Counted from the first letter of the stretch, positions 8,912 to 18,426 are shown. The stretch: DNA of 64,000 nucleotides from Bacteroidales bacterium (GCA_017630155.1 JAGBVU010000005.1:1-64000); one strand, 5' to 3'. Notes: a model not told the origin generated them from the sequence alone. Numbers and translations: made by a program.

Positions 8912-9916
8912 ATGAAGAAAGCACTTTTAGGACATAATCTTCAGGAGCTGAAATATATCGTTTCACTCTTTGGTCTACCATCTTTTACAGCCAAGCAGAT
9001 TGCTGACTGGCTATACAAAAAGAGGGTAAAGAGCATTGACGATATGACCAATCTGTCCAAAAGTGCCAGAGAAAAACTCTCTGCGGAGTATGAGGTGGGT
9101 CGCACAGAATACTCCGGGAAAATAATATCATCTGATGGAACCAAGAAATATCTGTTTATGGTCGGGGATCGTGGTATAGAGACTGTTATGATCCCCGATG
9201 ATGACAGATATACCATATGTGTCTCATCCCAGGTGGGCTGCAAGATGGGATGCAAATTCTGTATGACCGGAAGGCAAGGATTTCACGGTCATCTCTCTGC
9301 AGCTCAGATTCTGTCCCAGTTCCTGGAGATAGATGAATCTGACAAGCTTACCAATGCTGTGTTTATGGGTATGGGTGAGCCTCTTGACAATTACAATGCT
9401 GTACTCAGGACTATAGAGATCCTTACCTCGGAATGGGGATTCGGATGGAGCCCCAAGAGGATTACACTCTCTACCATAGGGGTGTTGCCCACCCTGAAGA
9501 ACTATCTGGATGACTGTAAATGCCATCTGGCGGTCAGCCTTCATGACCCATTTGCTGATGAGAGGCTTTCACTTATGCCTATGCAGAAGCCTTTCCCTAT
9601 TGAGGAGACAGTCAGCCTTATTAAGCAGTACGACTTTACAGGGCAGCGCAGGGTGAGCTTCGAGTACATTATGTTCTCCGGTATCAATGATACCAAAAAG
9701 CACGCAGATGCACTCGTGAGACTTCTCAGTGGTCTGGAGTGCAGGATAAATCTTATCAGATTCCACAAGATTCCCGATTCGGATCTCTCCCCTTCGCCCC
9801 TTCCTGTTATCGAGGCATTCAAGAAGAGACTCAATGATGCCGGTATAATTACCACACTTAGGGCTTCTCGTGGAGAGGATGTCTTGGCTGCCTGTGGTAT
9901 GTTGGCGGGAAAATAA
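8912..9916 (+). CDS. rlmN: 23S rRNA (adenine2503-C2)/tRNA methyltransferase RlmN
   Basis: This 334-residue radical-SAM enzyme methylates A2503 of 23S rRNA and A37 of some tRNAs. The CxxxCxxC iron-sulfur motif is Cys110, Cys114, Cys117 in CKMGCKFC. The catalytic C-terminal Cys is Cys328 in AACGML. An N-terminal helical RNA-binding region (KQIADWLYKK) is present. A GTG at 8909 directly precedes the ATG; the ATG at 8912 was preferred. It starts four bases after recA and is probably cotranscribed with it. Confidence 0.97.
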   Translation: MKKALLGHNLQELKYIVSLFGLPSFTAKQIADWLYKKRVKSIDDMTNLSKSAREKLSAEYEVGRTEYSGKIISSDGTKKYLFMVGDRGIETVMIPDDDRYTICVSSQVGCKMGCKFCMTGRQGFHGHLSAAQILSQFLEIDESDKLTNAVFMGMGEPLDNYNAVLRTIEILTSEWGFGWSPKRITLSTIGVLPTLKNYLDDCKCHLAVSLHDPFADERLSLMPMQKPFPIEETVSLIKQYDFTGQRRVSFEYIMFSGINDTKKHADALVRLLSGLECRINLIRFHKIPDSDLSPSPLPVIEAFKKRLNDAGIITTLRASRGEDVLAACGMLAGK

Positions 9917-9929
9917 AAATAGTTTGTGG

Positions 9930-12317
9930 ATGATTAAAAGACTCTTATTACTTATAGGGCTTCTGGCTGGGATAACTTGTGCCTCGTTTGCCGCGGAAAC
10001 GCAAAATGATAATGCTTTAGAAAAAGGGAGGCCGAAGGTGGGTCTTGTCCTGGCTGGTGGCGGTGCAAAGGGGGCTGCCCATATTGGAGTTATAAAGGTT
10101 ATTGAGGAGGTTGGTATCCCTATTGACTATGTTGCCGGTACAAGTATGGGCTCCATAATCGGTGGCCTGTATGCTTTGGGATACAGTTCGGCTGAGATGG
10201 ACAGTATCATCAGCAATATGGACTGGAGTCTGTATATGAGCAACAAAATGGATCGCAGGGAGGTTACCTATGACCAGAAAGCTCTCTCATCCCAATTTTT
10301 GGTGGAGATCCCTTTCGATATCCCCAACAACATCGACAAGAAGATGAAGATGGGATTGTCAAATGAGGGAAGTGAGCCCCTTGCCCCGAATGGCAAGAGT
10401 GCCTTTATGAACAGTTTGCCTGGAGGTTATATCAGCGGTAACAGCATCTTCAATATGATGAACAGTCTGGCAGTAGGGTATCAGGATTCCATAGATTTTA
10501 ATAATCTTCCTATCCCTTTTGCCTGCGTCTCTGTCAATGCTATCAATGGTACACAGAAGATACACAGAGATGGTAAGCTCCCTGTGGCAATGAGGGCAAG
10601 TATGGCAATCCCTGGTGTCTTTACCCCTGTGCGTGTGGGAGATGAACTGCTGGTGGATGGAGGCATGCTGAACAACTTCCCTGTGGACGTGTGTAAAGCG
10701 ATGGGAGCAGATATCATTATTGGTGTGAATCTCTCCGGTGGTCTGACTGATGATGTCGAAAAACTTGATGCTCTCCCTGGCCTTTTGGGTCAGTTGTTTG
10801 CCATAATGACCGGCAATCAGGTGGAGGAGCACTCGAAGATGTGCAATATCTACCTTAATCCTGACCTTAAAGGTGGAGGATATGGAACATTGAGCTTTGA
10901 TAAAAAGAGTATCCAGAGCATAATGGATATCGGCTACAGGACGGCATTGAAAAAACTTGATGAGTTCAAGGCACTTAAAAAAGAACTGGATGGGTATGGT
11001 GTGGATCTTACCCAGAAATACAATGGAGAGAAGGCTGTCAATCTTGTGACAACAAAAGTGGATGTCCATGAATATCTGTGGCCAAACTTTACCGAAAGCG
11101 AGATCCACTGGATGGAGAAGAAGACAGGTCTCGGTGAACTGAAGAGTGTAACCAAAAGTGATCTGGACAAGGCTGTCTCTGTCCTGTACGGCACTAAGGC
11201 CTTTTCCAAGATTATATATAATGTAAGGAGGAGCGAGGCAGACCCTTCAAAATATGATGTTGAGTTTGATATGAGTTTGAATGAACCCAACAGTTTCAGA
11301 CTTGGTTTCAGATTTGACTCTTTTGAGACAGCTGCCATCGGTTTCAGATTCGGTTGGAACGAGTATAGATTGAGGGGGCTGAAAGCTACAGTTTCAGCAA
11401 AATTGAGTTATAACCCCTGGGTCAGAGCCTCAGTCTCATATGCTGCAGGGACATGGCCTAACGTAAATCTTGAGTATGCCTATAAGGTGAGTGATGTCGA
11501 TATCTACAATCACGGGATCCCATATACTCACCTCAGGACAGACAGGCAGGATGTAAAACTGTATCTTTCCCAATTCTATTCGAAGTATTTGGGCTCAGGT
11601 CTGGGTGTTGATTTGCAGATGTACAGGACACCCAAAATCTTCAGTGAGACAGAAATTGACCAGATAGCCTTTCACCCTATCAACGCTATAGGGGTATTTG
11701 GATATTTTGATTTTGACAATAGGGACAAGGATATTTTCCCGAGCAGAGGTGTCGATCTTAACCTGAACGGTGCTTGGCATTTTTATCAGTTTGGAAAAGG
11801 TCTTGACGGTGCTTTCCAGCAAGGCAGGATGAATATAGGACAGGCGTACGGATCTTTTACTTCATATATTCCTGTTACGTCAAGACTGACTGTCATACCT
11901 CAAGTGTACGCATCTTTTGTTTTTGGCAGGGATGCATATTTTGATGAGTGTTACCCCATTTTCGACCACTATGCCAATTTTATCGATGGCGGAGGGGTGA
12001 TGGGAAGATACTTCCAGCAGGAACTTCCGTTTGTCGGTGTGAACAATCTGGAATATATGTACAACAATGTAGTCATTTTAAGGATGGACGTGAGGTGCCT
12101 TTTGATTGAGAATTTGTATTTGACAGTTATGCCTAACTACATCAGAGATGCTGCATATATAAATAAGTTTTTTGACAGTGAATATATGGATGACATTTTT
12201 GGAGTAGGTGTCCAGGTAGGCTATGACAGTGCCATTGGCCCTATCTCTCTGGATGTACATTGGGCTGACCACAATAAGAAATTTGGGGCGTACGTCAATA
12301 TAGGTCACTATTTTTAG
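9930..12317 (+). CDS. Patatin-like phospholipase with Omp85-type barrel
   Basis: A 795-residue secreted outer-membrane protein. A signal peptide spans 1-about 22. The patatin domain (about 36-330) has the oxyanion-hole GGGAKG (43-48), nucleophile Ser72 in GTSMG and catalytic Asp243 in DGG, so the Ser-Asp dyad is complete. A middle POTRA-like region (about 380-450) and a C-terminal beta-barrel of the bacterial surface antigen type follow, ending in Phe. This is the architecture of PlpD-like type Vd autotransporters; lipase activity at the cell surface is inference. The ATG at 9930 is preferred to an upstream one that overlaps rlmN. It lies between rlmN and recX with tiny gaps. Confidence 0.92.
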   Translation: MIKRLLLLIGLLAGITCASFAAETQNDNALEKGRPKVGLVLAGGGAKGAAHIGVIKVIEEVGIPIDYVAGTSMGSIIGGLYALGYSSAEMDSIISNMDWSLYMSNKMDRREVTYDQKALSSQFLVEIPFDIPNNIDKKMKMGLSNEGSEPLAPNGKSAFMNSLPGGYISGNSIFNMMNSLAVGYQDSIDFNNLPIPFACVSVNAINGTQKIHRDGKLPVAMRASMAIPGVFTPVRVGDELLVDGGMLNNFPVDVCKAMGADIIIGVNLSGGLTDDVEKLDALPGLLGQLFAIMTGNQVEEHSKMCNIYLNPDLKGGGYGTLSFDKKSIQSIMDIGYRTALKKLDEFKALKKELDGYGVDLTQKYNGEKAVNLVTTKVDVHEYLWPNFTESEIHWMEKKTGLGELKSVTKSDLDKAVSVLYGTKAFSKIIYNVRRSEADPSKYDVEFDMSLNEPNSFRLGFRFDSFETAAIGFRFGWNEYRLRGLKATVSAKLSYNPWVRASVSYAAGTWPNVNLEYAYKVSDVDIYNHGIPYTHLRTDRQDVKLYLSQFYSKYLGSGLGVDLQMYRTPKIFSETEIDQIAFHPINAIGVFGYFDFDNRDKDIFPSRGVDLNLNGAWHFYQFGKGLDGAFQQGRMNIGQAYGSFTSYIPVTSRLTVIPQVYASFVFGRDAYFDECYPIFDHYANFIDGGGVMGRYFQQELPFVGVNNLEYMYNNVVILRMDVRCLLIENLYLTVMPNYIRDAAYINKFFDSEYMDDIFGVGVQVGYDSAIGPISLDVHWADHNKKFGAYVNIGHYF

Positions 12318-12318
12318 A

Positions 12319-12789
12319 ATGTCGGAGGTAGCAGATAACATAAAGATCGCTCAGGCGAAAATGGAGGCTATATGCTCCCGAAGGGAGTATTGCTGTGCAG
12401 ATATAAGGGAGAAACTCAGGCGGTATCTGTTGTCGGAGGAGGCTGTAGAAGAGATCATATCCTCTTTGAAGAGCAATAGATATCTGGATGATTCAAGATA
12501 TGCTGCTGCCTATGCGAGGGATAAGTCATCTCTTGCAGGGTGGGGTGCCAGAAAGATAGAGTTTGCATTGAGAAGGAAAGGGGTCGCCTCTGAGGTGATA
12601 AGAGAGGCTCTGTGCGATATTGACAAGGAGAAAATTTCAGAGAGGATGCAGGAGGTGGTACTTAGAAAATGGCAATCTCTCTCGAAGGAGGAGGATGTGG
12701 AGAAGAGACGGATAAAAACGATTAAATTTGCTTTGGGCAGAGGGTACTCATATGATGATGTGTATGCATATGTCCGAAGCCTGAAATAG
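12319..12789 (+). CDS. recX: Regulatory protein RecX
   Basis: A 156-residue, all-helical protein with three RecX repeats: a first block with SRREYCCADIREKL, a second with YLDDSRYAAAYARDK and GARKIEFALRRKG, and a third near the C-terminus with RIKTIKFALGRGYSYDDV. RecX proteins bind RecA filaments and usually inhibit RecA. It starts one base after the patatin gene's stop and lies 10 bases before prfB. It is separated from recA by two genes. Confidence 0.93.
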   Translation: MSEVADNIKIAQAKMEAICSRREYCCADIREKLRRYLLSEEAVEEIISSLKSNRYLDDSRYAAAYARDKSSLAGWGARKIEFALRRKGVASEVIREALCDIDKEKISERMQEVVLRKWQSLSKEEDVEKRRIKTIKFALGRGYSYDDVYAYVRSLK

Positions 12790-12799
12790 ATAGCAAGAT

Positions 12800-13895
12800 A
12801 TGATTACAATAGAGCAAATTAAAGATTTGCATCAGCGTCTGGATACGCTGGGGAGGTGTCTTTGACATCGATTCAAAAAGGGTCGAGGTAGAGGCTGCGC
12901 AAGAGAAAACCACTGCTGCAGGGTTCTGGGATGATCCCAAAGGGGCAGAGAAGTTCTTGAAAGAGCTGTCAGCATTGAAATATTGGGTTACTTCCTATGA
13001 TGATATAGCATCAATGTACTCAGATTTGGAGGTTCTCCTCGATTTTGCAAAGGATGATCCGAGTGTGGAGGGTGATGTCGATTCGCAGTATGCATTGCTT
13101 CTCTCCAAAGTGGAGGATCTTGAAGCACGCAATATGCTTGGTGAGGAGGGTGACAATCTGGGTGCTATCCTCAAAATCAATTCCGGTGCTGGTGGAACAG
13201 AGTCGAATGACTGGTCATCGATGCTTATGAGGATGTATATGCGCTGGGGTGAGAGAAATGGTTACAAGGTTAGTGTGGCAGATGTGGTGGAGGGTGATGA
13301 GGCGGGTATCAAGTCTGTGACATTGGAGTTTGATGGGGAGTTCGCTTTCGGCTACCTTAAAGCAGAGAGTGGTGTGCACCGTCTGGTCCGTATCTCTCCA
13401 TTCAATGCGCAAGGCAAGCGTCAGACCACTTTTTCTTCCGTTTTTGTATACCCGCTGGTAGATGATACTATCGAGATAGAGATCAATCCGGGGGACTTGG
13501 AGTGGGATACATACCGCTCGTCCGGTGCTGGTGGACAGAATGTTAACAAAGTGGAGACAGGTGTACGTGTAAGACACATCCCTACGGGTATTGTGGTGGA
13601 GAATACCGAGACCCGTTCGCAGCTTGACAACAGACAGAATGCCCTCCGTATATTGAAATCCCATCTGTATGACCTCGAACTGAAGAAGCGTCAGGAGAAA
13701 CAGGCTGAGCTCGAGGGGCAGAAAAAGAAGATAGAGTGGGGTTCACAGATTAGAAGCTATGTCCTCCATCCATACAAGATGGTGAAAGATCTCCGTACAG
13801 GGTATGAAACCTCCGACACACAGGGTGTTCTCGATGGTGATCTTAATGCATTTATGAAGACCTTCCTGATGGGGGGTGGGGAAGATGGGAAATAA
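12800..13895 (+). CDS. prfB: Peptide chain release factor 2 (programmed +1 frameshift)
   Basis: The coding sequence is joined from 12800-12862 and 12864-13895, 364 residues. The 21 codons after the ATG end at CTT followed by in-frame TGA (12863-12865). A +1 slip reads GAC and continues in the long frame. The GGQ catalytic motif lies in SGAGGQNVNKVE and the stop-codon recognition tripeptide SPF in VRISPFNAQGK, so this is RF2 (UAA/UGA release). Because TGA is the slip-site stop, low RF2 favours frameshifting, the usual autoregulation. An ORF caller that ignores the shift would start at an internal Leu codon near 12957 and miss about 50 residues. Confidence 0.97.
12850..12866 (+). promoter_or_regulatory. 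prfB: prfB frameshift signal
   Basis: GGGGAGG, then TGT, then the slip codon CTT and the stop TGA followed by C. The Shine-Dalgarno-like purine run ends three bases before CTT, the same spacing as in the classical E. coli signal. Confidence 0.95.
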
Positions 13896-13899
13896 TTAC

Positions 13900-13907
13900 T
13901 ACCTTTG
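13900..13907 (+). promoter_or_regulatory. -7 element for fumarase gene
   Basis: TACCTTTG five bases after the prfB stop and 39 bases before the fumarase ATG. No convincing -33 TTG. Confidence 0.6.
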
Positions 13908-13946
13908 TAAGATTAAGAATACAAACATATATTAAATACATTAGAT

Positions 13947-15566
13947 ATGAGTTTTAAATACGCACCTATGTTTCAGCTTGCTGAAGACAAGACTGAATAT
14001 TACAGGATTCCCGGCTCAGAGCAGTATGTAAGTACCTCTGAATTTGAGGGACACGAGATTCTCAAAGTTGCAAAAGAGGGTCTTACAGTGATGGCAAATA
14101 CAGCTTTCCGCGATGTGTCATTCATGTTGCGTCCTGAGCACAATGAAATGGTGGCCAAGGTTCTTAACGATCCAGAGGCTTCAGAAAACGATAAGTATGT
14201 AGCACTGACATTCCTTCGCAATGCTGAGGTAGCCTGCAAAGGCAAACTTCCATTCTGCCAGGATACAGGTACAGCTATCATCCACGGTGAGAAAGGTCAG
14301 CAGGTGTGGACCGGCTACTGTGACGAAGAGGCACTTTCACTTGGTGTTTACAAAACATACACTGAGGAGAACCTCCGTTACTCACAGAATGCCCCTCTTA
14401 ATATGTATGATGAGGTTAATACCAAATGTAACCTCCCTGCACAGATCGACATTGAGTCTTGCGAAGGCAATGAGTATCACTTCCTATGTGTAACAAAAGG
14501 TGGTGGATCGGCCAATAAAACATACCTTTATCAGGAGACAAAAGCTATCCTTAACCCTCAGACCCTTGTTCCATTCCTTGTAGGAAAGATGAAAACTTTG
14601 GGTACTGCAGCTTGTCCTCCATATCACATCGCATTCGTAATCGGTGGTACATCTGCAGAGAGAAACTTGCTTACCGTAAAACTTGCATCTTGCAAATACT
14701 ACGACAATCTTCCTACTACAGGTGACGAGACCGGTCGTGCTTTCCGCGATGTGGAACTTGAGAAACTTGTACTTGAAGAGGCTTACAAGATCGGTTTGGG
14801 TGCACAATTCGGTGGTAAATATTTTGCTCACGATGTTCGTATCATCCGTCTTCCTCGTCACGGCGCAAGCTGCCCTGTAGGTATGGGTGTAAGCTGCTCT
14901 GCTGACCGTAACATCAAGACCAAAATCAATAAAGAGGGTATCTGGATTGAGAAACTTGATGACAATCCATCACGTCTGATCCCTGAAGAACTTCGCAACG
15001 CAGGTGAAGGTGAGGCTGTAAAAATCAATCTTGACCACCCTATGTCAGAGATCCTTAAAGAGCTTTCAAAATACCCTGTATCTACCCGTCTAAGCCTTAA
15101 CGGTACTATCATCGTAGGTCGTGACATCGCTCACGCTAAGATTAAAGAGCGTCTTGACAGAGGTGAGGAGATGCCACAATACCTTAAAGATCACCCTATC
15201 TACTATGCTGGTCCTGCCAAGACTCCAGAGGGAATGCCTTGCGGTTCAATGGGCCCTACAACAGCTGGTCGTATGGACTCTTACGTGGACTTGTTCCAGA
15301 GCCACGGCGGTAGCATGATTATGCTTGCCAAAGGTAACAGAAGCCAGCAGGTAACTGACGCTTGCCACAAATATGGCGGTTTCTACCTTGGCTCTATCGG
15401 TGGTCCTGCAGCTATCCTCGCTCAGAACAACATCAAGAGCATTGAGTGTGTAGAGTATCCAGAATTTGGTATGGAGGCTATCTGGAAAATCAACGTGGTT
15501 GACTTCCCTGCATTCATCCTTGTAGATGACAAAGGCAACGACTTCTTCAAGAAGCTCGGTCTGTAG
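13947..15566 (+). CDS. Class I fumarate hydratase (4Fe-4S)
   Basis: This 539-residue enzyme interconverts fumarate and malate, probably in the reductive branch that yields succinate. Predicted cluster ligands are Cys104 (PFCQDTG), Cys223 (GTAACPPYH) and Cys309 ([10 protein letters not shown]). The N-terminal alpha and C-terminal beta domains are fused, as in FumA/FumB. The iron-sulfur cluster would make it oxygen-sensitive, fitting an anaerobe. Arg codons are mostly CGT/CGC, unlike many neighbours, which suggests high expression. It has its own promoter and is followed by two hairpins. Confidence 0.96.
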   Translation: MSFKYAPMFQLAEDKTEYYRIPGSEQYVSTSEFEGHEILKVAKEGLTVMANTAFRDVSFMLRPEHNEMVAKVLNDPEASENDKYVALTFLRNAEVACKGKLPFCQDTGTAIIHGEKGQQVWTGYCDEEALSLGVYKTYTEENLRYSQNAPLNMYDEVNTKCNLPAQIDIESCEGNEYHFLCVTKGGGSANKTYLYQETKAILNPQTLVPFLVGKMKTLGTAACPPYHIAFVIGGTSAERNLLTVKLASCKYYDNLPTTGDETGRAFRDVELEKLVLEEAYKIGLGAQFGGKYFAHDVRIIRLPRHGASCPVGMGVSCSADRNIKTKINKEGIWIEKLDDNPSRLIPEELRNAGEGEAVKINLDHPMSEILKELSKYPVSTRLSLNGTIIVGRDIAHAKIKERLDRGEEMPQYLKDHPIYYAGPAKTPEGMPCGSMGPTTAGRMDSYVDLFQSHGGSMIMLAKGNRSQQVTDACHKYGGFYLGSIGGPAAILAQNNIKSIECVEYPEFGMEAIWKINVVDFPAFILVDDKGNDFFKKLGL

Positions 15567-15575
15567 TATATATGA

Positions 15576-15611
15576 AAACGGGCACGAAATCGTATGATTC
15601 TGTGCCCGTTT
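15576..15611. terminator. Hairpin 1 after fumarase
   Basis: A stem AAACGGGCAC/GTGCCCGTTT with a loop of 16 bases and a T-containing tail, 10 bases after the fumarase stop. Confidence 0.75.
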
Positions 15612-15626
15612 GCTATAAATTAAGAT

Positions 15627-15662
15627 AAATGGGCATGAAAACTGTGAGTTTCGTGCCCATTT
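15627..15662. terminator. Hairpin 2, shared with convergent D-aminoacylase
   Basis: AAATGGGCATGAAAACT pairs with AGTTTCGTGCCCATTT with one bulged base, followed by a T-rich run. It is five bases before the D-aminoacylase stop, so it may act in both directions. Confidence 0.8.
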
Positions 15663-15667
15663 TATTT

Positions 15668-17335
15668 TTAGATCACCTGGCCAGCAAGTTCTCCGGTGTG
15701 TGCTCCGTCCTTTATGGTCCAGACACCATTTACGAATACGTGTTCGATGCCGGCGTTGAATTTGTGAGGATCCACGAAGCTTGACAGGTCGATAATGGTC
15801 TCAGGGTTGAATACCACGATGTCGGCAGCGTAGTTAGGGACAAGCAGACCTCTCTCTTTAAGGTGAAGTCTCGATGCAGGGAGTGCTGTAGCTTTGTATA
15901 CTGCGGTAGAGAGATCACATATCTTGTCTTCCCTTACATATTTGCCGAAGAAGCGTGTGAACGAACCGTATGAGCGTGGGTGAGGCATTGTCTCACCAAG
16001 AGGTCCCTCAGGTGAGTAAACACTGCCGTCTGAAGCTGGCATGCCGAGAGGATGTGACAGGAAGAGTCTTACATTGTCCTCGTGCATTGCGAAGCCGATG
16101 ATATCTGGGTAGAGCTTCTCGTCGATGAGCATTTTGCGTACAAATGGCCATGGCTCCATCCCTGTCATCTCGCAGCACTCCACGAGGTTTTTGCCGATGA
16201 ATTTTTTGTTCTCAGGGAGCTGGAAGCCCACTACCACTACGTTTTGGGGACCGCCGAGTCTCTTGAAGCGTGATTCAGCATATTTTCCGATCTCTGCAGC
16301 TTTCTTCTCGTCGATAAGACGGGCAAGAACCTCTTCGTTGGATCCCTGGCGGTCTGCGAGTGGGATGAATGAGTTGAGGCCTGTTGAGAATGCGATATAT
16401 GGGTAGCGGTCAAATGCCACATCGATACCTTCAGCACGTGCCTCCTCAATAAGTTTCAGCATAGCGGGACCTTTGTGCCAGTTGTTTGCGTTCTGTGCTT
16501 TAAGGTGGGAGATCTGTAGGCGTACACCCGATTTGCGTGCAATGGCGATGGCCTCTTTGATTGATTGTTCTACGCGGTCATCCTCGTTGCGCATATGGAT
16601 GGCGAAAAGACCATCTTTGGCTGCCACCACTTTACAAAGCTCTACAAGCTCCTCGTCTGTAGCGTATGAGCCTGGGGCGTATTCCAAGCCGCAGCTAAGA
16701 CCGATACATCCTGCATCCATCTCATCAGCGAGGATGCCTTTCATCTTGTCGAGTTGGGCAGCTGTGGCCGCTACTGCGTTGTCACCCACTACTGCAGAAC
16801 GGAGCTGGCCCTGACCTGTGTATGAACCGTAGTTGATGCCTATTTTGTTTTTGCGGAGGGCATCATAGAAGCCGTCAACATCTTGCCAGAATGGGTATCC
16901 GTGACGGATGGTATCTTTTTTGGTTTTGAAATATGCATCAGAGTATGGGAATGGAGAATCTCCACAGTTGCCACCTATGTCGGTGGTGACACCCTGGAAG
17001 ATACGGCTGTCACCTTTAGGCGCAACGAGCAGATTGGTGTCGGTGTGGGAGTGGATGTCTACAAAGCCTGGAGATACTGCCAGACCGTGAACGTCCAGAA
17101 TGTTGTCTGCGTAATTCCCAAGGTTCCCGATAGCGGCTATCTTGCCGTTTTTGATGCCGACATCACCGATGATGGGAGCTTTGCCGTCTCCGGTATAGAT
17201 GGTTCCATTTTTGATAATGGTATCAAATGGGTTATTGGTGCGAATTCTGGTTCCTCCGTAGAAACCAATTCCTAATGCTCCGGCAGCGATGGCTCCAGTC
17301 TTTAGGAATGATCTTCTTGAGATTTTTTCAGCCAT
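15668..17335 (-). CDS. N-acyl-D-amino-acid deacylase (D-aminoacylase), Tat-exported
   Basis: A 555-residue amidohydrolase-fold enzyme predicted to hydrolyse N-acyl-D-amino acids. The N-terminus has a twin-arginine signal (SRRSFLKTG, Arg7-Arg8) followed by an Ala/Gly-rich hydrophobic stretch. The metal-binding motif HSHTD has His95 and His97. Further blocks include SCGLEYAPGSYAT, ISHLKAQ and RYPYIAFSTG. Tat export suggests folding with bound metal before export to the periplasm, possibly for peptidoglycan-derived or dietary acyl-D-amino acids; the substrate is inference. It is downstream of apbE, four bases away, on the same strand. Confidence 0.9.
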   Translation of the reverse strand: MAEKISRRSFLKTGAIAAGALGIGFYGGTRIRTNNPFDTIIKNGTIYTGDGKAPIIGDVGIKNGKIAAIGNLGNYADNILDVHGLAVSPGFVDIHSHTDTNLLVAPKGDSRIFQGVTTDIGGNCGDSPFPYSDAYFKTKKDTIRHGYPFWQDVDGFYDALRKNKIGINYGSYTGQGQLRSAVVGDNAVAATAAQLDKMKGILADEMDAGCIGLSCGLEYAPGSYATDEELVELCKVVAAKDGLFAIHMRNEDDRVEQSIKEAIAIARKSGVRLQISHLKAQNANNWHKGPAMLKLIEEARAEGIDVAFDRYPYIAFSTGLNSFIPLADRQGSNEEVLARLIDEKKAAEIGKYAESRFKRLGGPQNVVVVGFQLPENKKFIGKNLVECCEMTGMEPWPFVRKMLIDEKLYPDIIGFAMHEDNVRLFLSHPLGMPASDGSVYSPEGPLGETMPHPRSYGSFTRFFGKYVREDKICDLSTAVYKATALPASRLHLKERGLLVPNYAADIVVFNPETIIDLSSFVDPHKFNAGIEHVFVNGVWTIKDGAHTGELAGQVI

Positions 17336-17339
17336 ATCT

Positions 17340-18368
17340 TTATTGTTTTACTAATTGTGATTTCAAATTTTCTGTGTAGTATGTCTCCATCCCTCCGTCA
17401 GCGGTCCCATAGATGAGATACCCTTTAAGGTCGGGTTTTGATGCAAGGAAAGACTTTGCCTCTTCCAGCCCAATTACCATACAGTAGGTGGCATATGCAT
17501 CAGCGAGTGTGGCATTTGGTGCAATGATGGTGGCACTCAGGAGATTGTGTTTGACAGGATAGCCGCTTACAGGGTCAATGGTGTGGGAGAACTTCTGCCC
17601 CTTCTCAATGAAGAACTTGCGGTAATTACCTGAGGTGACTATCCCTGCATCTGAGACTTCTATCACCCCTTTAAGGCTTTTTCCAGCCTCCATGTTGCCA
17701 TCTTCAGGGGTGTCAACCCCGATTTTCCATAGATTTCCTGAAGGATTAAGACCGCGGCAATAAATCTCCATCCCCACCTCCACAAGGTAGTTGCAGAGTC
17801 CGAGTTTGTCGAGTTCTGTAGCTACTATATCGCAGGAGTAGCCCTGGGCAATGGCGTTGAAATTGAGCTTGAAGCGAGGGTCGCTCTTGAAGAGTTTCCC
17901 ATCTGAGACGTATCCCTTCTCCATCCCCACAAACTGCTTTATGCTGTCAATTTTATGTTGCGACACACTCTCGCGGTTGTTGAATCCAAAACCCCAGATG
18001 TCAAACAATGGGGCAGCAGAAGGGTCAAACTTGCCATCTGTTTCAAGGTATATCTCAGTTGATGTTCTGTACATCTGTTCAAACAGATGGTCGACAGAGT
18101 CGCTTTCGTTGCTGTTGACTTTTGATATTATGGAGCCTTTGTTGTATCCTGAGAGAGATTTGTCTATTGCCAAAAGGGCATTGTCCACAAGGCTTTTGAG
18201 TGAATCCGGGGAGATCTTTAGCCTCTCTCCTGAGGTGTCCCGTGATGAATATGTGACGGTGTATGTGCCGCCCTGGGCATATCCTGAGAATCTGTAATAG
18301 CTGTTTTGTTCCCGGCATCCGGTAAGAATCAGTAACAGAGTCAAGATATGTAGTATATGCTTCTTCAT
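17340..18368 (-). CDS. apbE: FAD:protein FMN transferase, lipoprotein
   Basis: A 342-residue ApbE-family protein that attaches FMN from FAD to Thr residues of exported or membrane flavoproteins (for example Nqr/Rnf subunits). The lipobox LTGC places the lipidated Cys at 18. Characteristic blocks are YAQGGTYTVTY-like at the start, FDPSAAPLFDIWGFG, GKFDPS, LNFNAIAQGYSCD and HTIDPVSGYPV, then the Thr/Asp-rich C-terminal metal site (ADAYATYCMV). It is the first gene of a two-gene unit with D-aminoacylase. No flavoprotein partner is in the window. Confidence 0.94.
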   Translation of the reverse strand: MKKHILHILTLLLILTGCREQNSYYRFSGYAQGGTYTVTYSSRDTSGERLKISPDSLKSLVDNALLAIDKSLSGYNKGSIISKVNSNESDSVDHLFEQMYRTSTEIYLETDGKFDPSAAPLFDIWGFGFNNRESVSQHKIDSIKQFVGMEKGYVSDGKLFKSDPRFKLNFNAIAQGYSCDIVATELDKLGLCNYLVEVGMEIYCRGLNPSGNLWKIGVDTPEDGNMEAGKSLKGVIEVSDAGIVTSGNYRKFFIEKGQKFSHTIDPVSGYPVKHNLLSATIIAPNATLADAYATYCMVIGLEEAKSFLASKPDLKGYLIYGTADGGMETYYTENLKSQLVKQ

Positions 18369-18398
18369 TTTTTTAATACAGGTGGCACGATTTTAGCA

Positions 18399-18406
18399 CA
18401 AATTTA
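18399..18406 (-). promoter_or_regulatory. -7 element for apbE unit
   Basis: The reverse strand reads TAAATTTG, 30 bases before the apbE ATG. Confidence 0.55.
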
Positions 18407-18418
18407 GAAAAAAATGTT

Positions 18419-18426
18419 CATCTTTG
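18419..18426 (+). promoter_or_regulatory. Imperfect -7 element for FISUMP gene
   Basis: CATCTTTG, one mismatch to TAnnTTTG. If used, transcription starts after the upstream ATG at 18428, which favours the ATG at 18449. Confidence 0.35.

Noticed and set aside
12957..13895. prfB read as a 312-residue protein starting at an internal codon
   Set aside because: The +1 frameshift at 12863 restores the full-length RF2 with its conserved N-terminus.
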